From Prevotellaceae bacterium UBA2738 (lineage in GTDB: Bacteria; Bacteroidota; Bacteroidia; Bacteroidales; Bacteroidaceae), in assembly GCA_002353585.1 (NCBI GenBank), contig DEJW01000030.1:1-59612 (forward strand): DNA of 59,612 nucleotides, read 5' to 3'. Positions 16,393-24,283 of this stretch are shown one piece after another. The first letter of the stretch is position 1. The number at the start of each line of letters is the position of its first letter. Below the pieces are notes generated by a model. That model ran no database searches. It had not been told where the DNA came from and saw nothing but the letters and a program-made list of their open reading frames with translations. A program made the translations under genes and the position numbers.

Positions 16393-18954
16393 TTATTTCC
16401 TTATTGCCGATACTACTACTGCAGCCATTGTAGCAATCGTAGAACCTATGCCAACCCACATTGAAGTCTTTGTCGGATCAACTGTGGTATGACGCTCTGG
16501 CAATACTATAGAGCATCCAGGCTCAACCTTTGCACCATCCTTAATCATCTGGGCACTACCATTCTGATAGACTATATAAGCCCATTTGCGGTTAGCACGA
16601 CCACGTGCGCCACCTTGTTGCATAAAATATTTTGCGCTCTTGCCCTTGACATAAGGAACTGTATTCTCGTATGGTACAGCACCTGTTATTCTGACAGTAT
16701 TGTTAATCTCTTCAACTATCACACGATCACCGTCACGTAACACAAGATCATCAACGCCACCAGGATTCTTCAGTGCTGACTGCAGATTTACAGCTACTCG
16801 ATAAATATCCTCATGAGTATATTTTTCTTGCAAGAGAGAGTCAGCGAAGAGATATCTCTCATCTGCACCAGTAGAAGTAGTTGTAGCATAGGCATGAGCA
16901 CGATCCGCACGATTAGTAATAAGGGTATTTGCACGACGACGACGTTCTTCATCATTCATCTTGCGTAATACATAAGTACCGTTAGTAGCTGCACGTGGAG
17001 TCAGACCGCCAGCCATCTTGAGAACATCACTAACGCGTGTCTGATCCTTAACAATACCATAATAACCTTCAGAAACCACTTCACCCTCAACCTGGACATT
17101 AGACTGTTCTGTATATCCAGGTGCTTTGGTTACATATACCTCATCGAAAGGCTGAAGTTTGAAACCTGGTTGCCCCTCAACTACAAAACCGTTTACCAAG
17201 GTCATCTCAAAGGATTGTGAACGAGCCTCCTGACCTGAAGCGCCCTCATTAACCTGAGAGAGAATGCGTCTGTTAACCCTGACCTTGTTGGATGCACCAT
17301 TTTTCAGTCCGCCAGCCTGAAGCACGAAGTCTTCTACCGTCATACCATCAGCATACTGATAGGTACCTGGATAATACACCTCACCATAAATCTTCAGTTT
17401 GCGTTCATCTGTCAAGTCTTTACGTGAAGGAATGAAGAGTACATCCTCATTGCACAGAGGAATATCTGGTTGTGTGCCGTCCATAATACCCTGTATATCA
17501 ACAGACAAAACCTCAAGCGTGCGGTCTGCCTTCAAACGGTGCATAACAGCATGTTGGGTGAAGGCATCCTCACGTAATCCGTCTGCCACCTCTATAAGTC
17601 CCTTAACCGTTGTCACCTCTCCACCTAACTGATATAGTCCTGGACGGAAGGCTGCTCCCTTAAGTTCTACAGTATTTGCATAACGAGGAAGGATAGAATC
17701 AACACTTACAGAGTCTTCATCACTGACACGGAATGAAGCCATATCAAATTCTGTTACATTAAATACGCCATATTCCTTACCGTTCTTACGAACCAGACGT
17801 ACACTCTTGGTGTAGGCATCACCTGTGAAGCCACCTGCATATTTGAGAAGAGTCTGAACGCTTTCAGTCTTCTTCATCTCATAATACATAGGACGCTTCA
17901 CCTTACCTGTGATATTAACCAAACAGTCATAAGTGCCTACTACGATAACATCATTATCAGCAAGACGCACATTTCCTGTCAGTTTGCCATTGAGAATGTA
18001 ATCATAAATATCAACATTTGAAACCAGACGTCCTGCACGATACACCTTTATATTACGTAGTGTACCTATCTCGCTGGTACCACCTGCCATATAAAGGGCA
18101 TGGAACACACTTGCAAAAGCCGAGAGAGTATATGTGCCTGGAGCTTTCACCTCACCCATCACGTTAACCATTATGGTGCGTGTCTGTCCTACTGTTAGTT
18201 TGATGCTTGAGGAAGAGTAACGCGAACCAAGCGTAGAGCGCAGGCGAGCATTTGCCTGACTGACAGTAAGTCCGCTTACCTGAACAGGACCAAAGCCTTC
18301 AATGTTTATGAAACCATCAGGTGTGACTGTTGCCTGTACACTCTTCTGTGATGCTCCATATATATCTACAAATACTGCATCACCAGGCCCTAAAACATAG
18401 TTGTGTGGTGTAGCAATATTCATGTTTGGTTCGAAGGACAGGTTCTTATTATTGAATATATCACGTCCGAAAACCTTCTTGCGATTTTTTATCTTCTCCT
18501 CTAACAGTTTCTCCTTATAAGTCATGGAATCGGGCATGATATCGTTGAGCACGCTAACCATCTCCTCCTCATCGTCATAATTATCGGTCATTCTGTTGGT
18601 AGGCTTGCCGTATGACTCACTTAGCCCCATACTGTTCTCATTGTCATTATACTGACCACCACGCTGTGTAGTAGTATTGGCACTACGAGAACGGTTAGAG
18701 TCTTCTGTTACCTCAGAGCTTCTTGCTCCCCCCATGGAAGATTTCCCCATTCCCTGATAGGTGCGACGCAACTTCTGCAACCTCGTAACACTGACACCCT
18801 TCTGCATCAGTTTGGTTACAATCTGGGACTGCGAAGTGCCTTTTTTCTGTTCTTTCTGAATAAAAGAGATTATTTGCGAGTCAGACATTGACTGGGCTAT
18901 TGCACCATTAAAACTAATCAATGTCACTAAGGCTATAAGAAGAATTCTTTTCAT
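16393..18954 (-). CDS. Polysaccharide export protein with SLBB repeats
   Basis: An 853-residue Wza/KpsD-like outer-membrane export protein. The signal peptide covers residues 1-20 (ends IAQ) and a Ser/Asn-rich linker runs to about 125. A Poly_export domain lies near 180-260 (YVLGPGDAVFVDIYG), followed by several SLBB domains recognisable by repeated GxVxxPG.Y patterns (for example MGEVKAPGTYTL, KIYGEVYYPGTYQY and VEGEVVSEGYYGI). A single C-terminal helix (IGSTIATMAAVVVSAI) ends the protein. It is longer than E. coli Wza because of the extra SLBB units. It likely forms the channel for capsule or exopolysaccharide, but no glycosyltransferase cluster adjoins it. Confidence 0.9.
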   Translation of the reverse strand: MKRILLIALVTLISFNGAIAQSMSDSQIISFIQKEQKKGTSQSQIVTKLMQKGVSVTRLQKLRRTYQGMGKSSMGGARSSEVTEDSNRSRSANTTTQRGGQYNDNENSMGLSESYGKPTNRMTDNYDDEEEMVSVLNDIMPDSMTYKEKLLEEKIKNRKKVFGRDIFNNKNLSFEPNMNIATPHNYVLGPGDAVFVDIYGASQKSVQATVTPDGFINIEGFGPVQVSGLTVSQANARLRSTLGSRYSSSSIKLTVGQTRTIMVNVMGEVKAPGTYTLSAFASVFHALYMAGGTSEIGTLRNIKVYRAGRLVSNVDIYDYILNGKLTGNVRLADNDVIVVGTYDCLVNITGKVKRPMYYEMKKTESVQTLLKYAGGFTGDAYTKSVRLVRKNGKEYGVFNVTEFDMASFRVSDEDSVSVDSILPRYANTVELKGAAFRPGLYQLGGEVTTVKGLIEVADGLREDAFTQHAVMHRLKADRTLEVLSVDIQGIMDGTQPDIPLCNEDVLFIPSRKDLTDERKLKIYGEVYYPGTYQYADGMTVEDFVLQAGGLKNGASNKVRVNRRILSQVNEGASGQEARSQSFEMTLVNGFVVEGQPGFKLQPFDEVYVTKAPGYTEQSNVQVEGEVVSEGYYGIVKDQTRVSDVLKMAGGLTPRAATNGTYVLRKMNDEERRRRANTLITNRADRAHAYATTTSTGADERYLFADSLLQEKYTHEDIYRVAVNLQSALKNPGGVDDLVLRDGDRVIVEEINNTVRITGAVPYENTVPYVKGKSAKYFMQQGGARGRANRKWAYIVYQNGSAQMIKDGAKVEPGCSIVLPERHTTVDPTKTSMWVGIGSTIATMAAVVVSAIRK

Positions 18955-19017
18955 TTCTATGGTTTATATTTTTTTTAAAAAACGTGATTTATGTTCTATT
19001 TATTGCACAAACGATTG

Positions 19018-19049
19018 CAAAGGTACGAAAAAACGTTCAAACAAACAAA
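19018..19049 (-). promoter_or_regulatory. Promoter of the export protein
   Basis: On the minus strand, TTTG (19049-19046) and TACCTTTG (19025-19018) start 24 bp apart. Its -33 box lies 3 bp from that of the divergent ABC gene. Confidence 0.75.
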
Positions 19050-19052
19050 TAA

Positions 19053-19084
19053 TTTGGTCAATTAAGAAAATATTCTTAATTTTG
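19053..19084 (+). promoter_or_regulatory. Promoter of the LolD-like gene
   Basis: TTTG (19053-19056) and TAATTTTG (19077-19084) start 24 bp apart. The box ends 9 nt before the ATG at 19094, implying a leader of only a few bases. Confidence 0.75.
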
Positions 19085-19093
19085 CACACCAAT

Positions 19094-19765
19094 ATGATAG
19101 ACGTAAAGAACATATCAAAATCTTTCGGCAAACTACAAGTGCTGAAAGGAATAGATTTACACATTGACAAAGGAGAAGTGGTAAGTATTGTCGGACCAAG
19201 TGGTGCTGGCAAAACCACCTTACTACAAATAATGGGTACACTCGATAAAGCCGATAGCGGAACAATACGCATTAACGACATTGATATCAACAATTTATCA
19301 TCAAATAAGTTGGCAGACTTTCGCAATAAAAACATTGGCTTCATCTTTCAGTTTCATCAGTTGTTACCAGAGTTTACAGCAGAGGAAAACATTCTGATTC
19401 CTGCCCTTATTGCAGGAACAAAAAAAAATGAGGCAAAGAAACGCGCTAAAGAGTTGCTCTCCTTCCTTAACCTAAGTGATAGAGCCAACCATAAACCCGC
19501 AGAACTATCGGGTGGAGAAAAACAACGTATAGCTGTTGCGAGAGCACTTATCAACAATCCAGCAGTAGTTTTTGCCGATGAGCCATCAGGTTCACTGGAC
19601 TCACAAAACAAAAAAGAACTGCATCAACTTTTCTTTGACCTTAGAGATAAATATGGTCAAACCTTTGTAATAGTCACCCACGATGAGGAATTGTCTAAGC
19701 TCACAGACAGAACCATACATATTGTTGATGGTACAATAAGTTTACCTAACACAGAAGAATTATAG
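19094..19765 (+). CDS. ABC transporter ATP-binding protein, LolD-like
   Basis: A 223-residue ATPase of the LolD/MacB/FtsE type. GPSGAGKTT (Walker A, from residue 34), LSGGEKQRIAVARAL (signature), VVFADEPSGSLD (Walker B) and VTHD (H loop) are all present. The LolD group powers release of lipoproteins or other envelope substrates with a FtsX-like permease, which is not in this stretch. The start at 19094 is chosen because the promoter box ends at 19084. An upstream in-frame ATG at 18959 lies before the promoter. It is followed after 4 nt by the CvfB-like gene. Confidence 0.88.
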   Translation: MIDVKNISKSFGKLQVLKGIDLHIDKGEVVSIVGPSGAGKTTLLQIMGTLDKADSGTIRINDIDINNLSSNKLADFRNKNIGFIFQFHQLLPEFTAEENILIPALIAGTKKNEAKKRAKELLSFLNLSDRANHKPAELSGGEKQRIAVARALINNPAVVFADEPSGSLDSQNKKELHQLFFDLRDKYGQTFVIVTHDEELSKLTDRTIHIVDGTISLPNTEEL

Positions 19766-19769
19766 ACTT

Positions 19770-20609
19770 ATGGCACATTTGAAATTAGGACAGAAAAATA
19801 CGCTGAAAGCTGCATGGAAGGTGGATTTTGGCATGTACCTTGAGGGTGGTGGCTATGAAAGCAAGATTCTTTTGCCTGAACGTTATGTGCCTGAAGACCT
19901 TGAAGTGGGTGACGAAATAGAGGTGTTCCTGTATCTTGATAATGAGGAAAGACTCATAGCCACTACGCAAGAGCCAAAGGCTATGGTTGGTGATTTTGCA
20001 TATCTTGAAGTGGCATGGGTCAACGAATTCGGAGCATTCCTTGACTGGGGGCTTATGAAAGACCTTTTCTGCCCCTTCCGCGAACAAAAACGCAGGATGC
20101 AACAGGGACATTCTTATATTGTACATGTGCATATAGATGAGGAAAGCTATCGCATTATGGCTTCTGCAAAGGTAGAAAAATTCATAGAACCCCTGCCTGC
20201 AGATTACACACTTGGTCAAGAAGTAGACTTGCTTGTATGGCAAAAGACCGACTTAGGCTTTAAAGTTATCATTGACAATAAATATGCAGGGTTACTATAT
20301 GACTCTCAAGTGTTTACACAACTGCATACAGGTGACAAGGTGCGTGGTTTTATCTCTAATATACGTCCAGACGGCAAAGTTGACTGTGCTTTACAGAAAA
20401 ATGGACGCGAGCATACTACCGATTTCTCAGCCAAACTGCTAAAATATCTCGAATCACGAGGTGGACGATGCTGGTTGGGTGACAAAAGTTCTGCAGAAGA
20501 GATTAAGGCACAGTTCGGCGTGAGCAAACGTACATACAAACAGGCAATAGGCAATTTATATAAGCGCCACCTTATAGAAATAACTGAAAACGGCATTGTA
20601 CTTCTATAA
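19770..20609 (+). CDS. CvfB-like S1 RNA-binding protein
   Basis: A 279-residue cytoplasmic protein with three S1-type beta-barrels (about 1-65, 70-140 and 145-215, with VGDEIEVFLY, FGAFLDWG and LGQEVDLLVW) and a C-terminal winged helix (GVSKRTYKQAIGNLYKR, near 250). The CvfB/YitL family binds RNA and affects virulence gene expression in Gram-positive bacteria; its role in Bacteroidetes is not settled. It is probably co-transcribed with the LolD-like gene. Confidence 0.88.
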   Translation: MAHLKLGQKNTLKAAWKVDFGMYLEGGGYESKILLPERYVPEDLEVGDEIEVFLYLDNEERLIATTQEPKAMVGDFAYLEVAWVNEFGAFLDWGLMKDLFCPFREQKRRMQQGHSYIVHVHIDEESYRIMASAKVEKFIEPLPADYTLGQEVDLLVWQKTDLGFKVIIDNKYAGLLYDSQVFTQLHTGDKVRGFISNIRPDGKVDCALQKNGREHTTDFSAKLLKYLESRGGRCWLGDKSSAEEIKAQFGVSKRTYKQAIGNLYKRHLIEITENGIVLL

Positions 20610-20675
20610 TTTGCCTTGAGAAACTTGATTTAAATTATTAAAAAACTTTAAAATCGGATTGTCTAAAAAGTAATC

Positions 20676-20707
20676 TTTGGTCAATTCAGAAAAAAGTAGT
20701 ACCTTTG
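20676..20707 (+). promoter_or_regulatory. rpmB operon promoter
   Basis: TTTG (20676-20679) and TACCTTTG (20700-20707) start 24 bp apart, about 55 nt before the rpmB ATG. Confidence 0.75.
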
Positions 20708-20761
20708 CACACTGTTTGGAATAAGTATCACTTAACGATCTTAAAAAAGTAAAAGATAGAG

Positions 20762-21025
20762 ATGTCTAAAGTTTGTCAAATCACCGGCAAGAAGGCAATG
20801 ATCGGTAACAATGTTTCTCACTCTAAGCACCGCACAAAGCGCAGCTTCGATGTGAACCTCTTCTCTAAGAAGTTCTTCTATGTAGAGGAGGACTGTTGGA
20901 TCAGCCTTAAGATTTCTGCTGCTGGCCTGCGTATGATCAACAAAGTTGGTCTTGATGCAGCCCTTAAGCAGGCTGTAGCAAAAGGCTACGTAGATTGGAA
21001 AGATATTAAAGTAATAGGAGAATAA
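20762..21025 (+). CDS. rpmB: 50S ribosomal protein bL28
   Basis: An 87-residue basic ribosomal protein. The N-terminal CQITGKKAMIGNNVSHSKH is the family signature, and the C-terminal LDAALKQAVAKGYVDW resembles other Bacteroidetes bL28. It is the first gene of a short cluster with rpmG 5 nt later and a 52-residue DUF4295 protein. Confidence 0.97.
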   Translation: MSKVCQITGKKAMIGNNVSHSKHRTKRSFDVNLFSKKFFYVEEDCWISLKISAAGLRMINKVGLDAALKQAVAKGYVDWKDIKVIGE

Positions 21026-21030
21026 GCACC

Positions 21031-21219
21031 ATGGCAAAGAAAGCAAAAGGTAATCGTGTACAGGTAATTCTGGAGTGCACCGAGATTAAGAACAGCGGTT
21101 TGCCAGGTACAAGCCGTTATATTACAACAAAGAACCGCAAGAACACTCCTGAGCGTCTTGAGTTGATGAAGTATAACCCAATCCTCAAGAAGATGACTCT
21201 TCATAAGGAGATCAAGTAA
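21031..21219 (+). CDS. rpmG: 50S ribosomal protein bL33
   Basis: A 62-residue protein with the bL33 motif SRYITTKNRKNTPERLE. Only one cysteine (LECTE) is present, so this is the zinc-free form. It lies 5 nt after rpmB and is transcribed with it. Confidence 0.97.
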   Translation: MAKKAKGNRVQVILECTEIKNSGLPGTSRYITTKNRKNTPERLELMKYNPILKKMTLHKEIK

Positions 21220-21261
21220 TTGCGTTTCAAGGATTAACATTTTAAATTCAAATAATTAACT

Positions 21262-21420
21262 ATGGCTAAGAAAGCGGTCGCTACCCTCCATGAAGGTTCA
21301 TCGGACGGTCGCGCTTACACAAAGGTTATCAAGATGGTAAAAAGCCCTAAGACTGGTGCTTACATCTTTGACGAGCACATGGTTCGTAATGAGGAAGTAG
21401 ACGCATTCTTCAAGGGATAA
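21262..21420 (+). CDS. DUF4295 small basic protein, probable bL38
   Basis: A 52-residue gene following rpmG after 42 nt. The protein starts MAKKAVATLHEG, has a basic centre (KVIKMVKSPKTGAY) and ends DAFFKG. DUF4295 proteins always follow rpmB-rpmG in Bacteroidetes as far as I recall, and I believe this family is the extra ribosomal protein bL38 seen in the Flavobacterium ribosome structure; that identification is from memory. Low complexity is absent and codon use matches the neighbouring ribosomal genes. Confidence 0.88.
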   Translation: MAKKAVATLHEGSSDGRAYTKVIKMVKSPKTGAYIFDEHMVRNEEVDAFFKG

Positions 21421-21454
21421 TAAATCTCATAGAGAATTGCATTAAAAAAGATAG

Positions 21455-21495
21455 AAGGTTGCATTCGTTTAACTAAGCGTTTGTAACCTTTTTTG
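21455..21495 (+). terminator. Terminator of the rpmB cluster
   Basis: AAGGTTGCA (21455-21463) pairs with TGTAACCTT (21482-21490), with one G-T wobble, followed by TTTTT. Confidence 0.8.
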
Positions 21496-21537
21496 GTTAT
21501 TCAGTATATCACAACAATCCTAAACACCATTAGCACA

Positions 21538-22260
21538 ATGGACAATTTCAAAGTCGTAATAGTAGAAGACGTGCCACTGGAGATGAAAGGCACCGAGGGA
21601 CTGCTTCGGGCTGAAGTGCCTGAAGCTGAGATTATAGGTACAGCACAAACAGAAGCTGAATATCTTAAACTGATGAAGACGGCTGAACCTGACCTGGTTC
21701 TACTTGACTTGGGATTACAAGGTAGCACTACCATCGGTGTAGAACTCTGCCGAAACACTAAAGCCGAGCACAAAAACGTAAAAGTGTTAGTATTCACTGG
21801 CGAGATACTCAACGAAAAACTTTGGGTGGACGTACTTGATGCTGGTGCAGACGGTATAATTCTTAAGACTGGAGAAATGCTTACCAGAACAGACGTAATC
21901 AATGTAATGTCTGGAAAGAAGTATGTATTCAACCAGCCTATAATGGAGGTTATCGTCAACAATTTCAGGAACAGCATATCAGGAGAGATGCTGAGACAGG
22001 AGGCAAGCATCGGATATAGCATTGACGAATATGACGAACGTTTCTTACGTCATCTAGCATTAGGATACACCAAAGAACAGATAACAGGTCTTCGAGGAAT
22101 GCCTTTCGGCGTTAAGAGTCTTGAGAAAAGACAAGCCGACCTCATACAAAAGCTCTTTCCTAATGGACATAAGCAGAGTGTCAATGCGTTAAGGTTAGTA
22201 ACGAGAGCTTTCCAACTACACATATTAGACCCTCAAAATCTCGAGGCAGACGAAGAATAA
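21538..22260 (+). CDS. DUF5932-type response regulator
   Basis: A 240-residue regulator. The receiver domain (1-125) has the acidic pair at Glu10/Asp11 and the likely phosphoacceptor Asp57 in LVLLDLGLQG. The C-terminal part (about 160-240) has a LuxR/sigma-like helix-turn-helix (FLRHLALGYTKEQITGLRG). This type accompanies DUF5112/DUF5113 kinases, so the kinase at 438-3464 is its likely partner although 18 kb away. The start at ATG 21538 gives the normal receiver N terminus; the upstream in-frame ATG at 21493 adds residues overlapping the terminator tail. Confidence 0.82.
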   Translation: MDNFKVVIVEDVPLEMKGTEGLLRAEVPEAEIIGTAQTEAEYLKLMKTAEPDLVLLDLGLQGSTTIGVELCRNTKAEHKNVKVLVFTGEILNEKLWVDVLDAGADGIILKTGEMLTRTDVINVMSGKKYVFNQPIMEVIVNNFRNSISGEMLRQEASIGYSIDEYDERFLRHLALGYTKEQITGLRGMPFGVKSLEKRQADLIQKLFPNGHKQSVNALRLVTRAFQLHILDPQNLEADEE

Positions 22261-22311
22261 AGATTTTTAGTTATAATTTCATAACAGCACAAAAGAAAAT
22301 TACTCATTTTC

Positions 22312-22342
22312 TTGGTTAATTACCATAAAATGAGTAATTTTG
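22312..22342 (+). promoter_or_regulatory. ilv operon promoter
   Basis: TTG (22312-22314) and TAATTTTG (22335-22342) start 23 bp apart. They leave a leader of about 90 nt before the ilvD start at 22441. Confidence 0.65.
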
Positions 22343-22349
22343 CATTCAA

Positions 22350-22440
22350 TCTGCGCGCACACGTGCGTGTACGTACATATAAAGTTATGTGCGCAATAGC
22401 AAACTCGAAGAAAACGATTAATAAAAATAACAAAACCATT
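22350..22440 (+). promoter_or_regulatory. ilvD 5' leader with a possible hairpin
   Basis: GCGCACA (22355-22361) can pair with TGTGCGC (22388-22394) around an alternating purine-pyrimidine stretch. No leader peptide rich in Ile/Val/Leu codons and no terminator-like U tract are visible, so classical attenuation is not supported. It may only be an unusual leader. Confidence 0.35.
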
Positions 22441-24243
22441 ATGAAAAATAAACTTCGCAGCAGTGTCTGCACAGAAGGTCGCCGTATGGCAGGAGCAAGA
22501 GCTCTATGGGTTGCTAACGGAATGAAGCACGAACAGTTTGGCAAGCCTATCATCGCTATAGTCAACTCTTTTACACAGTTTGTTCCTGGTCACACCCATC
22601 TGCATGAAATCGGACAGATTGTAAAGAAGGAGATTGAGGCTCTTGGATGCTATGCAGCAGAATTTAATACCATCGCTGTAGATGATGGTATTGCAATGGG
22701 ACATGACGGCATGCTCTACTCTTTGCCATCACGCGATGTAATTGCCGACTCTGTGGAGTATATGGTTAATGCTCACAAGGCTGATGCTATGATTTGCATC
22801 TCTAACTGCGATAAGGTTACACCAGGTATGCTGATGGCAGCAATGCGTCTTAACATTCCTGCTGTCTTTGTTTCTGGCGGTCCTATGGAGGCTGGTCAGT
22901 ATAAGGGTGAGAACGCAGACCTTATCACAGCCATGGTTAAAGGTGGTGACCCAACAGTTTCAGACGAGGAACTCAAGGAGATAGAACAATGTGCATGTCC
23001 TGGATGTGGAGCATGCTCTGGTATGTTCACTGCCAACTCTATGAACTCACTTACTGAGGCTATCGGTTTGTCATTACCTGGCAATGGTTCAATACTTGCA
23101 ACTCACGTAAACCGTGTACAGCTCTTTAAAGATGCAGCAAAACTCATTGTAAAGAATGCTTTCGCATATTATGAGGACGGCGACGAATCTGTTCTTCCTC
23201 GTTCTATTGCTACTCGTCAGGCTTTCCTTAACGCTATGACTCTTGACATCGCTATGGGTGCATCTACTAACACTGTTCTCCACCTCCTTGCTGTTGCACA
23301 GGAAGGCGAAGTTGACTTCAAGATGTCAGACATTGACGCTCTTTCTCGCAAGGTTCCTTTCCTCTGCAAACTGGCTCCGAACTGGCAGAAGTATTCTATT
23401 CAGGAGGAGAATCGTGCAGGTGGTATTCTCGGCATACTCGGAGAATTGGCAAAAGGCAATCTGCTCGACCTGTCTTGCAAGCGCGTAAATGGTGCTACTT
23501 TGGGTGAAGACATCAAGAAATACTCTATTACTGGTGACACCATCGACCCAGAGGCTTCACGCATCTATCACTCTGCACCTGGACGTAAGTTCTCTAATGT
23601 TATGGGATCACAAGACGCTCAGTGGGAAAGTCTTGATACAGACCGAGTTAATGGTTGTATCCGCGACATTGAGCATGCATACACAAAGGATGGCGGACTT
23701 GCAGTACTCTTTGGCAACATCGCGCAGGATGGTTGTGTAGTAAAGACTGCTGGTGTAGCACCTGAGTTATGGCATTTCGAGGGTCCTGCAGTAGTGTTTG
23801 ATTCTCAGGAAGATGCCTGCGATGGCATTCTCGGTGGCAAGGTTAAGAAGGGTGACTGTGTAGTCATCACCCATGAAGGTCCTAAGGGCGGTCCCGGTAT
23901 GCAGGAGATGCTCTACCCTACTTCATACATCAAGTCTATGCACATGGGTAAAGAGTGTGCGCTTATCACTGACGGTCGTTTCTCAGGTGGCACATCAGGA
24001 CTGTCTATCGGACACATCTCTCCTGAGGCTGCAAGCGGTGGCAACATAGGTAAGATTAAGGATGGCGACATCATCGTTATAGATATCCCTTCACGCTCTA
24101 TCAACGTAAAACTTTCAGACGAGGAACTTGCTGCACGTCCACAGCAGCCTCTAAAGCGTAACCGAGTTATCAGCAAGGCTCTGCGTGCGTATGCACAGTC
24201 TGTATCTTCTGCCGATAAGGGTGGCGTAAGAATCATCGATTAA
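22441..24243 (+). CDS. ilvD: Dihydroxy-acid dehydratase
   Basis: Third step of isoleucine and valine synthesis: dehydrates 2,3-dihydroxy acids to 2-keto acids using an Fe-S cluster. The 600-residue protein begins MKNKLRSSVCTEGRRMAGAR, the family start. ISNCDKVTPGMLMAA and CPGCGACSGMFTANSMN supply the cluster cysteines, and DGRFSGGTSGLSIGH is near the C terminus. An in-frame ATG at 22312 lies upstream of the -7 box at 22335-22342 and is not used. First gene of ilvD-ilvB-ilvN-thioesterase-ilvC. Confidence 0.97.
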   Translation: MKNKLRSSVCTEGRRMAGARALWVANGMKHEQFGKPIIAIVNSFTQFVPGHTHLHEIGQIVKKEIEALGCYAAEFNTIAVDDGIAMGHDGMLYSLPSRDVIADSVEYMVNAHKADAMICISNCDKVTPGMLMAAMRLNIPAVFVSGGPMEAGQYKGENADLITAMVKGGDPTVSDEELKEIEQCACPGCGACSGMFTANSMNSLTEAIGLSLPGNGSILATHVNRVQLFKDAAKLIVKNAFAYYEDGDESVLPRSIATRQAFLNAMTLDIAMGASTNTVLHLLAVAQEGEVDFKMSDIDALSRKVPFLCKLAPNWQKYSIQEENRAGGILGILGELAKGNLLDLSCKRVNGATLGEDIKKYSITGDTIDPEASRIYHSAPGRKFSNVMGSQDAQWESLDTDRVNGCIRDIEHAYTKDGGLAVLFGNIAQDGCVVKTAGVAPELWHFEGPAVVFDSQEDACDGILGGKVKKGDCVVITHEGPKGGPGMQEMLYPTSYIKSMHMGKECALITDGRFSGGTSGLSIGHISPEAASGGNIGKIKDGDIIVIDIPSRSINVKLSDEELAARPQQPLKRNRVISKALRAYAQSVSSADKGGVRIID

Positions 24244-24283
24244 AACATATATAGACACTATAGATACTATAGAAAGAAAAAGA

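Noticed and set aside
22312..22440. N-terminal extension of IlvD or a leader peptide
   Set aside because: The extension begins before the -7 box, and the residues lack the Ile/Val/Leu runs of ilv leader peptides.
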